This document shows positions 34,682 to 47,036 of a stretch of 64,000 nt of DNA, in pieces (position 1 is the first letter of the stretch; the number at the start of each line of letters is the position of its first letter). Both the position numbers and the translations under genes were made by a program. The stretch covers positions 302,173 to 366,172 of the forward strand of contig JAJJXM010000061.1 in assembly GCA_024516155.1 (NCBI GenBank). Direction: 5' to 3'. The DNA is from Pyronema omphalodes. Lineage: Eukaryota > Ascomycota > Pezizomycetes > Pezizales > Pyronemataceae. The notes under the pieces are model-generated. The model saw only the letters and a program-made list of their open reading frames with translations, was not told where the DNA came from and did not search any database.

Positions 34682-35720
34682 CTATGAAGGCAACTCATTC
34701 CCCACCCTGGGTGCAGCTACATGCGTACCCTCCATCTCACTAGCCTGGGTTCCAGAGTACTGGGGCTGTACTTGTTGAGCGCCTGAGTACTGTGGTTGGA
34801 CGTATCCTGTACCGACGTACGTTCCACCAGTGCTTTGCTGTTGAACGTAACCTGTTCCACCAACGGGCCCGGCAGGTGGAGGCGGGCTGCTAGGAGGGCT
34901 CACGAAACCTTCATAAGTAGGACCCTGCTGATACACCTGTTGCTCCTGGGGAACAAATATTGGCTGGGGAGGCTGTATTGTGACATCTTCGTGATCAACC
35001 TTTTGATCACCAGCAGGGTAGATATTCTCAATTTGAACGTCGTTGTTTTCGTCGCCGACGACAAATGGAAGTCCGGCGTTGTATTTCTTTCCGCGGAGGT
35101 CTTTACGGGTTCGGTGAAGCGTGATGGAGGAGTAGACAAGGGTCGCAATGAAAAGAAACCTGTTATGATTAGTCAAGACATAGTGTTAAATTCTGAGGAC
35201 ACCTACATTCCAAGTAGCTCCATCGCAAAACTGCCCTTTGCCATCATACACCCAGTCGATACCCCATAGGTGTAGGTGTACGAGTAGGTCGTAAAACTGA
35301 AATCATAAATGTTGCAGTTGCTTCCGACAATGCCGGAAGCAGCAGTACCGGCCATGGAAATAAGGAGAAAGGTTGTGATAAAAGCATCGACGATTACGAC
35401 TGCGATTGGGAGGAGGAGGCCGAGGAAGAAGATGACGAAATTTATGATGCACCAGATTATTGTGATCAATGCAATAAATAGACCAAGACTGGCCCACCTA
35501 CATCAATTGTGAGGATGCAGTAAAAGAAAAAAAAGGAAGAAAGGAGCACACCAGAAAGGATAGATGTTCACGACATAAGCTGTCATACCAAGAATAATGA
35601 TTGCGAATAGTAGCTGGATACTTCGTAGGATCTACGATTGTATTAGTCAACAATCCTACGTCAAAGACTGGAAAAACTTACGACGAACGGAATAAACGGC
35701 CATCTTTGATCGCGCGCCAT
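34682..35720 (-). CDS. MARVEL-type four-transmembrane protein
   Basis: 295 residues from four exons: 35720-35682, 35631-35552, 35497-35207, 35159-34682. All introns are GT-AG (GTAAGT, GTGTGC, GTAGGT) with TGACTAAT-like branch sites, and phases close at 888 nt. The tetraspan core (residues about 10-160) starts ILRSIQLLFAIIILGMTAYV and continues LGLFIALITIIWCIINFVIF, a GxxLPIAVVIVDAF helix, a Cys-containing loop (SNCNIYDFSF ... STGCMMAKGS) and a last helix FLFIATLVYSSITL. This matches fungal MARVEL-domain proteins of eisosome/plasma-membrane type. The Pro/Gln-rich cytosolic tail with repeated GTGYVQPQYSG-like units is lineage-specific. None of the ORFs alone shows the complete domain. Confidence 0.88.
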
Positions 35721-38700
35721 TATTGTGGAGTATGGAGGGATGAAAAATGAAATAGAGCACCAGGAGGCATCTGCGGCTGCTGAGATTCCTTTTGTACTGG
35801 AGGAAAAAGCAATCAGTTGAGACAAGTCAGAAGCAGTCGCTGACATGCGCAGCCAATAAGTTCAATCTAAAGTATTCTGGGATATCCCGTGACGCTTTGC
35901 TCTGTTGGAACCATCATGAACGTTGATCTGTGTCCAGCGTAGCGGCACCTAATAGCACCTTCCCCTCACAAAATTCGGATTGTCTTTCTCAACTCAGTGA
36001 ATCATTTCGTCGCGTATCGGGGAGAAAAATGGCGCCGTATCTCGACGTATGATGCATTTTCCAACTGGAAAGACTCAAAACAGTGCGGAGTTTCATCCCC
36101 CTCATTCTCGTACCACCTTCCCCTTTAGGCAGCAATTGGCGTTCCATGTCTCGCTTGCAGGATACGCTATTCTGTTTCCGGTATGGATTGTAAGCAGGAT
36201 AAAGTGTTAGTCTGTGTCCTCAACATCATCACAAAGTAAAGCATGTACTGCGCATGGGCTAGCTATGTATTGTTAGGCAACGATGAGGCTATCTTGACTT
36301 CGCCTGGTGTAGCCAATCAATTTTGTCTCTTGTGGTTGGACGAGGTAACCCTTGACAAGCGGGAGCTTTATGAGTCGAATTCTTCATACAGAATGACAAT
36401 CTAGCTTCAGTCATCTGTCATCTAAAGTGGATACCAAAATATTCCAGAGAATTTGGATGGCGTGAGGAAGTATGTTGTTCTTTTGTTGCGGAGCCTGGGT
36501 ATATGGCCGGGAGATTAGAGGCATAAAAACGTTGACGGTTGTGTCACGGTACATGCTGCGCTCTTGATGACTTTATTGGACGCCTGATACAAGTCGAGAC
36601 TCCTCGTATATGCATAACGTCAAGGAAGGGAATCTATTATTAAGTCTGTTGCTGTAAATCAAAATAGAAAAACATTTAAAACATTGCTCCAATTATAAAG
36701 CACACCAAAGTAAGATTCATCACAACGAAAAGCATGGACTTTCTTATGTAAAAAACGTTGTGGCTGGTATGTTGCTGCTTGGCTGTACCACCTGCCTCTA
36801 GGCAGCTGCATAAATGCACCGACTTGTTCTTGAGACGCGAGTGATATTCAATGAATTTATGTGAGACTTGATCACCACAACCAATATAATTGCCGCAATG
36901 CCCTCCTTTCTCTGTCGAATCGACGATTATCTTGCGACTTGTCCAAGATATCTTTTATCAGCCAATCACCACCTGTTAGATGCACTAAAGTAATACAGAA
37001 TTCAGGAGCTAATGACCTCTGAAGGAATGAGATAGAGCCTTTTCCTTCTGAATTCGGTGTGAATCTCACTGACCCGGTATCTTCGGTGACTTCCGAGCAT
37101 TAGGAACTTAGTAACCCAATTCAACAGCCAGCTGCAATTAGGAATCATATAAGCCGACTAAGATGTGGCCTACACCTTCTGTACCGGTTCCTCGCACCGA
37201 AATATGTCGTGGAAAGGAACGACGATGGTTTGAACCAATTTAGGCGGGAGGGAGCATCGAAATATTCTTCGGCCTTCAATACTGCATCGAACCACACCAT
37301 ATTGTACAAAGCGAACCACAATAAGGACTAACGGCCACATAATTTTCGAGAAGTTCTGTGCTGGTAATCAAAGTGCGCCGCAATCTGGTTAGGCGGCGCT
37401 TTACTTACGACACGTACCCGCGTCGAGGCTATGAGCATTCCCGGCACGCATCAGGATGCGCTTTGCCATGTTGCGGAGTACCCGACCTTCGGAATTACCC
37501 TGCTAAGACAACCGGTGGTTTTGTTATCTACTAAGACATGAGATAGTTTCCGAGTAAGAAGTCGGATACAAGCATACCCGCGCGAGAAATATCTTATGGC
37601 GACTCCAGAACTTTTTTTTTTTAAAAAAAAAAATAAGATTTATGCATAGTATGGCAATTTTGGGTTAATTATACGTAGGGTACTATTTCCTCAATAAGCA
37701 TCTGCTGTTCTGTTAATATTCATCAAAGCGCACCTCATGTTGTGCAATTCATAGTATTTGTGTTTTTCGGAAAACGTGCTGCTATTTATAGATTTACTGT
37801 AGGGCTTAGTGATAAAAAATATGGTTGTCGAAGAGTATAGTCTTTCTAGCAGTGTTCTAACAAGAAGCCGGCGGCGAGCAACATTTATTTAGGAGTGGAC
37901 CTCGGGTGCTAGCTGCTGCACGAGGAATAGTCCGCGCAGACAGATGAACTCGGCTCTGGCTGCGGCTGTGTCTTTCTAGGTGTATTATGGATGATGTGTA
38001 TGTACTATGTAATGATATTATACACTATTCTGTCTTTGTTTGTGGACAACACATCCAAAATCTCAGCCTAATGCCTACTTATGGGCAGTCCCAGGACAGG
38101 TTGTTTTGAATCTTACGTACGTAATATCTCAGCCATACCATGCCCACGTGTTTATTATTACATGATCCGCCCATTAGCGGTAGTGTGGTCTATTTCTAGT
38201 AGAGAGCAATAGGATCTGTTTGACAATTGATTCACTATTGTTCAAACGTGCCTTGGGTACGAGGAATTCATCGTTCTAACACTCAGCAGTGTAGGAAACA
38301 CTAATGTCAGAAGTGCAGTTTTGCCCTATCACAATGCAGGGGAACGCGGGGGTCATCCCAAGCGTTGGGGTTGTATGTACGGGGAGTCGTTCTCGGGCTG
38401 ATACTGGTCACACAATCTCATCAGAATTGAGTAGACATGAATGGTCGAGCGTATGTCACGAGCCAGCAAGAAAAAAAAGAACACTCACTGACTGCCATTG
38501 TTTACCCAATTTCAACCTTCCGAAATCAAACGTCAGCTGTAATTTCATTGGGACGCCAAGAACACGTGTGCCTCTCGCGGGAAACTCTCGAAAAGGCCGC
38601 GCGGACTACTCCTAGCGGACATTCTGATATCATGTCGTTGCTGGCGGTGAGTGAGTTTATGCGTTCCAAAATAAGTATATGAATTGGAATTTTGAGCCGT

Positions 38701-40857
38701 CATTCCTAGAGTCATTTCACTGCTGCTTACCTTCAGGATTGTAAAACTTACTGATTGTTGCACGACATGAGTTCTGGTTTGTAGAATGTTGATGACACCG
38801 AGATTCTCGATCACTAGCTATTTTGTTCCATCAGCTAGTGTCGCTATCCGCGTGATTTTCACGGAAGAATATCTTTGAACAGTTTTACTTGCATTTCTCT
38901 ATAACAGTAAACAGTTATTAAACATAAAAGTTGCGAACGGCGTACTGCTATGTACATCCGTATACGTCTGTGACTGGCAGACGGATAGGTTGCGATTGTG
39001 TTCTTGGCTTATGTAGAATCACATTGATTCTAATCTTCCGCTTTAGGACTTCCGCGAATACCGAAAATCTTCATATAATACCGGTGGATCAGGCTGCACA
39101 GTAGTAATTACTTCGTAGAACATGACCCTAGTATGACCTGGTAGACGGGAGTGATCAAGCGTCGCTTATCCTGTTTTAGGGTTCGGCATTATCAGTAATC
39201 TGTTCTGAGAAAAAAAAAACAAAAAAAACCACTGCTACGGATAATCCATTGCAAACAAAATATTCAATATCCTGCTCAGAGCCGTAGCCTCTTCGGCTCC
39301 ACATGTCATGCAATACAGGATTATAATGCTCTGCGTGGCACAATTTTACCCACAATACAAGGTCACAACGTATTATTTCGACTCATAGCGGACCTCGTTC
39401 ACAAAAGGAGCTGTACCTCGCCACCATGCGCAGAATGAAGTTTTTATCGTGAGTAACGAGTAGTAATATCAGTTGCATACGCTTCTGCCGGCTTTACAGC
39501 GTTGTATATTTCACGGATGTGATCGGCACCGGGAGCTTTTGAACTGCCGGCGCCTACAGCGGACATACAACTGCATATTCATCCATAGAATTGTATTTCT
39601 AGGTTTTAAGAATGCGTAAATCCGGATGTGCAAAAGGGAATATACATGGCCAGCGGAATTGCAACCACGCCACAGGCATGCTTAAGACAGCAATATCTTT
39701 GGTTACCTGCAGAACGTTTCTTCACTTTGTTTACTAACATATTAGGTCTTAGACTACGTCAATAAACAAATGCAATTGCTTAAGACGTGGGGAAGTTAAG
39801 AGAGCCGATATGTGTCACAGGGACTTTTCTCAAGGGTCCTACAGCGCTGAAAATAGTGCGATGTCCGAAAAGTTCAAAGGAATTTCGACACATCACTTTT
39901 GGCTATATATCGACTAGTTAAATAAACAGCAATCGTTCGATAAATGTTGGCTCCCGAAAATGCCAAAGAGGTGTTGGATATTTTGCCGCGATCACATACA
40001 CACCATATCACTGGCGCGATCTAAATAACAACTAGCCGCGTTGCGTCGCTTAAATTCCTTAGCGCTTGCGTTAGTTATTGTGGAACATTACATGATTTTG
40101 CATTTCATACTCTGAGAATGGTGATAAAGGTTCGTACGAAGTTTAATAAACGAACAGTCTGAAAACAAATACCGCGCTTAGTGATGCGTTCAGTACACGG
40201 GTAGTCACTTAGATTATACTGGAAATTGACGCCTTATCCGCGGCGGACTTCATTCGGCGCTAAATATTATAGACAGCCCGCGAGTGTCGAAGGGAGGTCA
40301 CATAAGCTCGCGGCAGTTCCTTCGGTAGTCACAGGTCGGCTCTTTGAGATTAAGGTTTTGCGGTTACACCAATAGTAACTTGGAGGACTCCAGTGGCAAA
40401 AGTCACACCACACAGGTGACTTTGGCATCTCAGAGCTACTGTAAAGATATGTAGGGTCAGCTGGAGAAAACTGTATGTAGAAACCCGCAAGAGATGAGAA
40501 AAGGCCAATATTTACATTGCAAACGCGCCGTCAAGGGAATCATAAGCGGCGGTTATTGAAGAATAAATGGAGGCCCTCCGAGCCATCCGAAAATTCAATA
40601 TCTCATCTTCTGTCTGTCATAGTTTCATTATCAGTCTTCAGTATTATTTACCGAACTTCAATCGCATCTCATTTCTAGCTTTGTAGAAATTTGTTACTCG
40701 TGAGGTTTCACAGAATTGTTTGACATAGCAACTTTCTAATTGAACTTAGCGGATAATCAGCTAAAAACATTCTACCGTTTTTCTCCCGATATATACAAAA
40801 AGGTACGAAATTCATCCGGGTTTTCTTATTGGTTTCAAAGCTTTAACAAGGCAATAG
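35721..40857. other. 5-kb gene desert
   Basis: No supportable exon on either strand. Features: an A/T palindrome around 37610-37635 (T-run next to A-run), an A-rich stretch at 39206-39230, and otherwise unique-looking AT/GC-balanced sequence with frequent stops. ORFs at 36872-37069 and 38304-38814 overlap on opposite strands with no domain. This may be heavily decayed repeat sequence. Confidence 0.45.
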
Positions 40858-41124
40858 ATGTCTTCATCCACAAACAGCCAGAACCCATCTGCGAGTACTT
40901 CGTCCGTGGCTCCCTCTAGCGCAGATAATATCGTCCAACACCCTGCACTGGCGGATAATAGATCAAATGATCTTCGTCAATTTGCAAATGCCGCGTATAT
41001 GGCAGCCGCAGACTCTGGAGTTCCAGTCGCCTCAAGCCTTATCAATGCGACAGGTGGTATGTTGCAGTACTACCGCAATGAACCGCAACATGAGGGCGGT
41101 TGCGTTATTATTCCTCGCGCGTAA
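40858..41124 (+). CDS. Small unknown Ser/Ala-rich protein
   Basis: 88 residues, not recognised. Ser/Thr/Pro-rich N-terminus, then NDLRQFANAAYMAAADSGVP and ASSLINATGGMLQYYRNEPQ, an amphipathic-looking helix. Preceded by a leader with TATA-like TATATACAAAAAG at 40791. Could be complete or a first exon. Confidence 0.45.
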   Translation: MSSSTNSQNPSASTSSVAPSSADNIVQHPALADNRSNDLRQFANAAYMAAADSGVPVASSLINATGGMLQYYRNEPQHEGGCVIIPRA

Positions 41125-42376
41125 TTAACGTGAGATATGTGCAACAAAAATGTACAGACCGGTTGTACCACTTATCTTACCGAGGCACCTCGTGGAACAT
41201 GTATCACAATAACTGGGAAGCCAAAGGCATAGGGTTTTATTCTCTGCTTCACAAAATATTGGATTTGATGGAGGTAATTTCAACACAAAAACGTACACGC
41301 AAAATTGCTGGGGTTGTCTTTTCTGTTTGGGGTTATCATTTCTTTAGGAAAAGTTATGGGGCAGCTTCCTGTATTTTTATCCCCGTTATCTAGTCAATGT
41401 ATTTCTTCAAAACTGCAAATCTCTGTACGTAATAAGAACAGTATCAGATATCAAAAGTCTTTAAACACATATCCGCTGTCTGTTTCCTACCGTTCCGAAG
41501 AAAAGTGCGTCTCATTTATGTATACGCAGCCTCCCGTTGCGTGACCAACGCGAGACTTGGCACAAACAAAGCCAGTGAGAATGGACAGGTACATAGCTAT
41601 TTGAGGCGAACAATCTATGCAGTCTGTGCGGATAGCAATTTCTTTGGTTCGCCTGGGTGCTGCAATATAAAAATTCTGAAATGTTTCTTTACAACCCCCT
41701 GCAATTGTATTATGAATTGGCACATTATCCTATAAACCACGAAAGATGGAGTCCGAAAGCTTCAGTAGCCTTTCTGCTTCGCTTAGTTCTAAACGTGTTC
41801 TCACGATTTCTATCGCCTGGTACTGAAAGCGTTTGTCTTCTTCGTTGTCCGGAGGAATGGTTGAGCTAAAACCGACGATTCTTGGCATACAAAATGTCAC
41901 CAATGCAGGTTTTAGTATCGAGACGCTGTCAGATAAACAATGTGTGATGCGAAGGAGCACGCGAGGTTAAAATAGATGGAGGTTGAAATGCTGAATTGAA
42001 AGATCAGAAAGACCGCGAAGAGTCCAAGTGCAAACAGCAAAAATGTTGGAGATAAAGGACAGTCACTACGCCACAGCCCACTCTCTCAATCATGGCATGT
42101 TACTTGGCCAACAGCGCAGGTGAGGAATCAACTTCGCGACGTAATGTCACACTTGCTCAATCGTTTTGAATTCTTTCTATTTGTGCATCAAGATATTGAA
42201 TAGTTTTGCGGGTATATGAATCAAAGTACAAACAATATATACATGTAGTTGAAGCATGATAATAGTGTATATGTTCAAACAGCAGGACAACGAGCTTGCC
42301 AAGCCCACATTGCTCATCCATTATGATCTATCGGACCCCTATATTAGACCCCCGTGTATCCGATTATGAGCAGTAT
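41125..42376. other. Intergenic, no gene supported
   Basis: ORFs at 41100-41544 and 41487-41960 overlap on opposite strands. A hydrophobic reading near 41305-41400 lacks a coherent start or flanking exons. Confidence 0.35.
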
Positions 42377-42802
42377 TCAGAATGATGGCCGGCGTTGATT
42401 TTTAGGTCCCTTTTCCCTCACAAAGATCTGTGTTATTTTGTTTTTGGAAGCTTCCTCGTTACCAGTCCCGGCGTAGCTGTTGACAACACGCATGTAATCC
42501 GGCGGCCTCTCAGTGTCCCTGCGAACAGTATGGATCACAACCTTTCCATCGACCTGCAGTGTTCCGTCGTCGCGACCGAAAGTGGAAACCCAGACAATGA
42601 AATGTAGCACAGCCTGAAAAGTGTCTCTACCGAACAAAAACGCGTACATACTGAGTACTAATGCCAGAGTGATAGTGAGTACCGGCCATGCGGCGATAGG
42701 AAGCCCAGCGAAGGAGTCGACGTGTAAATCATGTACTATTCGCGCCTTTGTGGCGGGGTCAATTGCGCTCATATTTCCAGTCCATGAATCCGTGCCAAAC
42801 AT
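42377..42802 (-). CDS. Small single-pass membrane protein
   Basis: 141 residues, unknown. N-terminal about 35 residues polar (an NMS glycosylation-type site early), then LPIAAWPVLTITLALVLSMYAFLF as the main helix, a second weaker hydrophobic stretch FQAVLHFIVWVSTF, and a basic polar tail (VIHTVRRDTERPPDYMRVVN). The second stretch could alternatively be removed by splicing, but no strong splice pair was seen. Resembles in plan the other small membrane proteins of the window. Confidence 0.5.
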   Translation of the reverse strand: MFGTDSWTGNMSAIDPATKARIVHDLHVDSFAGLPIAAWPVLTITLALVLSMYAFLFGRDTFQAVLHFIVWVSTFGRDDGTLQVDGKVVIHTVRRDTERPPDYMRVVNSYAGTGNEEASKNKITQIFVREKGPKNQRRPSF

Positions 42803-45204
42803 GTTCGGTGTAGGATAAACTTCCCAGTCGTGTTGGTTATCGATAAAAGCTCAGAATGTCGGGAAAAGGCGCAGCCAAAAAGGAAACAGCAGCGCATTCG
42901 TAGTATAGGGATAAGGAGCTGAAGCTCGTATCTTTGCCGGCGTTTTGGTTCGCGGGATTGTTATTAAATGTGGAAGGTTGGTCGTGTGGCGTAGGTTGTA
43001 GACGGGAAGGTGCTCAAGTGTGGCGGTTCAAGCTTCACCTATGCCAAGACAATAGAACCAGAATGGGACTAGTAAGACTCGCGTAAGGAATTCAAATCAT
43101 GAAAAATGTATAAGATATAATTTCTTATTAGATAATCATTTTTTATACCGAACCTGATAATGAGCTTTGTAACATGTGGATGCTTAGATTTATCTTAATC
43201 TTCATAATTACCCAAGCCTGGTGTGTACCATCATTCCGCAGCACTCCAAAAGTCCGAGCATCAGGGCTGCCTGAAATCTCTACGAAAGCGTGTAGCATGG
43301 TAAAAGAATACCGAACTCAAACATACTGAAAATAGACCTCGAAATTCTTTTATTCAATCGATCATGAGTCTAGACTAAATCACCCACGCAGAAATACCAA
43401 AACAGACACTCTGAACGTTCAATGCTCACTGGATAGGGAAGCAGGTAAATCACGACACATTGCGATGGTCAAACGCCTTTTGTTCGACACAAAAGGGCGA
43501 AAAAAAAAAGAAAAAAAAACAAGGTTTACAGGAAGAAATGACACAACTTGAAGGTCACAGTCACAATGCAAACTACATTTTAAAATGCCGTGCGAAACAT
43601 TGTTGAACAGGCCAAATGCCAACGAAAAAATTAAAAGAGTACAACTGATCCCTGAGCGATTGGCTTCTTCGCGGATTTTCCTTCCTGTCTAGAACACGTA
43701 GATGGCTCCGATGTCGTCGATGAGGATGGGGCAGAAGTCAGTAAATCGAAGCCTGGTATGAGAAAAGAAATAACTAAAAGCTAGCGGGCACAATTTCAGG
43801 GGAGCTTGAGCATTATAATCTGCAGAGGCGGTATGAAAAACAAAATTGCCGTTGTTATTCATTATATGGGGTATTTGCCGAGGAACCTTGCCTTCGCAAG
43901 CTTAACAGGTAATTTTCATGTCTAGCCTATCGTTACAATATTCTAAAAGTGGAAGGTAGGAAGAATATTTGACATACAAGGATACAAAGATAGAAAAGCC
44001 ATCCATTAATATCTATTAATTTTTGACCAGCCGGTAACATCTAGTCTGTAGAAAGCTGTGAGCCAGTTTGTGTCCAATGTATGCCAGACGATACCGAATG
44101 CCAGTGATAGCTCAGTTGAAGATGCAGTATCATTGAGCGTTGAAATCAACAGCTACACCGCGCAAATAAACGGTGTACTCATTGACACACATAAATTGTC
44201 CTCAACCACGACGCCCATAACATCTCCCCAATTGCATCATTTGAGGAACCCTAATGTAAATAGGCTATGGGAGGATCAACAGATTTTGATGATAATGCAT
44301 TGAGCCACCAGGTCATTCTAAAAATGGGCCGACAGCAATATTCTAGATCGATCTACCAGCAAATAATAGACTTTGGGCTGAGGTAAGTAAATTACTGCCA
44401 AGCATGCCATTACAATATGGACTGACATGTTCCAAATTAGGAGGTGGTGATATATGTTCATGAGTTACGGAGTTCAAAGCCACCAGCTTTAGATACCGTA
44501 TCTTTATTTGACGTCGGACAAGTGTAGGAAAGCGGTTGAAGTCGGTTACCATAAAGGTAGCACTCGGAATCAGATTTAAACGTAGGTGTTTGTTTCTCGG
44601 GTTAGCCACATAAGGTGATTAAATTCACGAGGACGGGTATTGAGTATTTTGTTGTTTTTTCCTGTTGGGCCTTTTAGGCCTCGATCAGCATATGATTCAA
44701 TAAATAAATAATAATAAGAAATGGATTGGTTGCTGTACGGCATTTAAAAGTGGATCCATTTGGAATTCTCAAAGAACACCGGAGATTGAAATTGCAACAC
44801 TTCACGCCCTTTGGTGAATGTATTCGTCATCACCGACGGAGCCGGGCGATACTGTAGCAACGATGTGAGCAGAAATCATACTAAACAAATAGTTGCACAA
44901 TAAACCAAAAAACAATTGATGGTAAACGTCTTATGTTGGACCGGCTTTGAATATGGGCCGTCAAATAACGAGTGATATTTCATGTCTAGTGGCCACATAG
45001 ACCATGTATTGACTGCCCATGAACTATTACAAGGCATACGCGGGATTCTGTAGGTTACCAACAAGTATCTTACCCAAGTATACTCAGACACATAACTGAC
45101 TTTTACGAAGCTTGATCAGAAGCGCGTAGCATAAGGGGGTTTAAGTATTTACCATCTTCTAAGTAAGAAAACCCCTGCTTCTAGCTTTACATCGTCTAAC
45201 TCTT
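42803..45204. other. Intergenic, no gene supported
   Basis: 2.4 kb without a convincing gene. ORFs at 43419-43622, 44058-44303 and 44343-44609 are short, unsupported and without partner exons. Confidence 0.4.
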
Positions 45205-45492
45205 GTGACTGCCAAGTTACCACTGACGTTGAATAGAACTTTTAACGGAATCTATATATGCCATTCGCCCGGAGAGCAGACGAAACGACAATTGCATATC
45301 TTGTCTTTCTTTGTAGGAATCATACCGTTTTCCATGACCTTTGCTGCAGCATTTTATGCTACCCGGTCGACATTTTGGTGGGATATCTTTACAAGCTATC
45401 TGAAGAAGTTTTGGTCGAAATTTTGGTCGAAGCGGGATCGCGTTAAGGAAGATGAACAGCGGTGGGCGCTAGCTGCGTCAATGGCAGTATGA
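45205..45492 (+). CDS. Small single-pass membrane protein, 5' end unresolved
   Basis: Open frame of 95 codons that begins with GTG, so the true start is either an upstream exon or the internal Met. A TCTAAC branch-like site (45197) precedes possible acceptors CCAAG and AATAG, supporting an upstream exon. Seen: QLHILSFFVGIIPFSMTFAA as membrane helix, then aromatic STFWWDIFTSYLKKFWSKFW and a basic, charged tail KRDRVKEDEQRW. Family unknown. Confidence 0.4.
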   Translation: MTAKLPLTLNRTFNGIYICHSPGEQTKRQLHILSFFVGIIPFSMTFAAAFYATRSTFWWDIFTSYLKKFWSKFWSKRDRVKEDEQRWALAASMAV

Positions 45493-45863
45493 GTAAGCAA
45501 TTGGATTGGATTTTATGACTGTAGACTAAGAACGACAGAAATAATGAGATGAGATCACTATGAAGCACTACGATTAAAGCAGTGCAGTGAAGTTTCCGCA
45601 TAACAATCTCGAACATCATATTCAGCTCACACAATGGGACCAGTCAAGTTCTTCAAAAGCACGCATCTCGATTAGATTATACTATCTAAACCTCGTCCCT
45701 CTAAACATATCAAATCATAAGCTCTAAAAACGCCCTTGATACATGCAATAAAACTCTCGTCCTCCCCCATGGCTCAACCCTGGAACTGCCATTACTTATC
45801 ATAAACCAGTTCCATTAATCCTTCATATGTTCCAGGGCGCCAGTTCTCATCACTCAAGCTCCC

Positions 45864-46943
45864 TTAGTTGGTAGGGTGCCACTTTCCATCATCGAATCCG
45901 GTGCCAGCTCCCTCGAACTTTCCGGGGGCCCAGCTTCCATCGTCGTTGCGCTTGGAAGGGTGCCACTTGCCATCGTCGAATCCGGTGCCAGCTCCCTCGA
46001 ACTTTCCAGGAGCCCAAGATCCATCGTCGGATCTCTTAGAGGGGTGCCACTGTCCATCATCGACACCAGTGTTACCTCCCTCCCACTTTCCAGGTGCCCA
46101 AGATCCATCATCAGCGCGCTTGGAAGGGTGCCACTGTCCATCGTCAACACCAGTGTTTCCACCCTCCCACTTTCCAGGCGCCCAAGATCCGTCATCGGCG
46201 CGCTTGGAAGGGTGCCACTGTCCATCGTCAACACCAGTGTTTCCACCCTCCCACTTTCCAGGCGCCCAAGATCCGTCATCGGCGCGCTTGGAAGGGTGCC
46301 ACTGTCCATCGTCAACACCAGTGTTTCCACCCTCCCACTTTCCAGGCGCCCAAGATCCGTCGTCAGCACGCTTGCTGGGGTGCCACTTTCCGTCGTCGAA
46401 TCCAGTACCAGCTCCCTCGAACTTTCCAGGAGCCCAGGATCCATCGTCGTTGCGCTTGGAAGGGTGCCACTTTCCATCGTCGAATCCAGTACCAGCTCCC
46501 TCGAACTTTCCGGGGGCCCAGGATCCATCGTCGTTGCGCTTGGAAGGGTGCCACTTGCCATCGTCGAATCCAGTACCAGCTCCCTCGAACTTTCCGGGGG
46601 CCCAGGATCCATGGTCATTGCGCTTGGAAGGGTGCCACTTGCCATCGTCGAATCCAGTGCCAGCTCCCTCGAACTTTCCAGGAGCCCAAGATCCATCGTC
46701 GGATCTCTTGGAAGGGTGCCACTGTCCATCATCAACTCCAGTGTTTCCACCCTCCCACTTTCCGGGTGCCCAAGATCCGTCGTCAGCACGCTTGCTGGGG
46801 TGCCACTTTCCGTCATCGAATCCAGTACCAGCTCCTTCAAACTTTCCAGGAGCCCAGCTTCCATCATCGTTGCGGCGTTCGATGGCCATACCGAAGGTGG
46901 TGGCCGTGGCGGCGAGGAGAACAGCGAGGGTGGAGGACTTCAT
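45864..46943 (-). CDS. Secreted Kex2-processed tandem-repeat peptide precursor
   Basis: 359 residues, single exon. Residues 1-20 are a signal peptide (MKSSTLAVLLAATATTFGMA), followed by IERR, a Kex2-type dibasic site. From residue 25 there are twelve repeats of 28 residues; eleven end in SKR and the twelfth ends HPTN. Two classes occur: F-type (GKFEGAGTGFDDGKWHP; repeats 1, 3-6, 11, 12) and W-type (GKWEGGNTGVDDGQWHP; repeats 2, 7-10). Kex2 cleavage and carboxypeptidase trimming would release 26-residue peptides starting N/A/S-DDGSWAPGK, in the Golgi, for secretion. No Cys is present, unlike alpha-factor-like pheromones of many Pezizomycotina. Architecture matches Kex2-processed repeat proteins (pheromones, Ustilago repellent Rep1, dikaritin RiPP precursors); identity with none is established. 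A TATAAAA lies 94 bp upstream of the ATG. Confidence 0.93.
   Translation of the reverse strand: MKSSTLAVLLAATATTFGMAIERRNDDGSWAPGKFEGAGTGFDDGKWHPSKRADDGSWAPGKWEGGNTGVDDGQWHPSKRSDDGSWAPGKFEGAGTGFDDGKWHPSKRNDHGSWAPGKFEGAGTGFDDGKWHPSKRNDDGSWAPGKFEGAGTGFDDGKWHPSKRNDDGSWAPGKFEGAGTGFDDGKWHPSKRADDGSWAPGKWEGGNTGVDDGQWHPSKRADDGSWAPGKWEGGNTGVDDGQWHPSKRADDGSWAPGKWEGGNTGVDDGQWHPSKRADDGSWAPGKWEGGNTGVDDGQWHPSKRSDDGSWAPGKFEGAGTGFDDGKWHPSKRNDDGSWAPGKFEGAGTGFDDGKWHPTN
45868..46870. repeat. 84-bp tandem coding repeat, 12 units
   Basis: DNA counterpart of the peptide repeats. The W-type units around 46100-46370 are nearly or exactly identical at nucleotide level (three successive units in 46115-46360 look identical), while F- and W-types differ at many sites. 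This suggests recent unequal crossing-over or conversion within classes. Confidence 0.9.
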
Positions 46944-47036
46944 GTTGATTATTGTGTAATGGTAAAACGAGTGTGTTGTTGTGGTAGAGACCGTTGAGCT
47001 GTTTGGTGAGGAGTTACAGACGGGGAATTGAAGGTG

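Noticed and set aside
45854..46997. Five other long ORFs over the Kex2-repeat gene in other frames
   Set aside because: An 84-bp repeat stays open in several frames; only the frame with signal peptide and KR sites makes sense.
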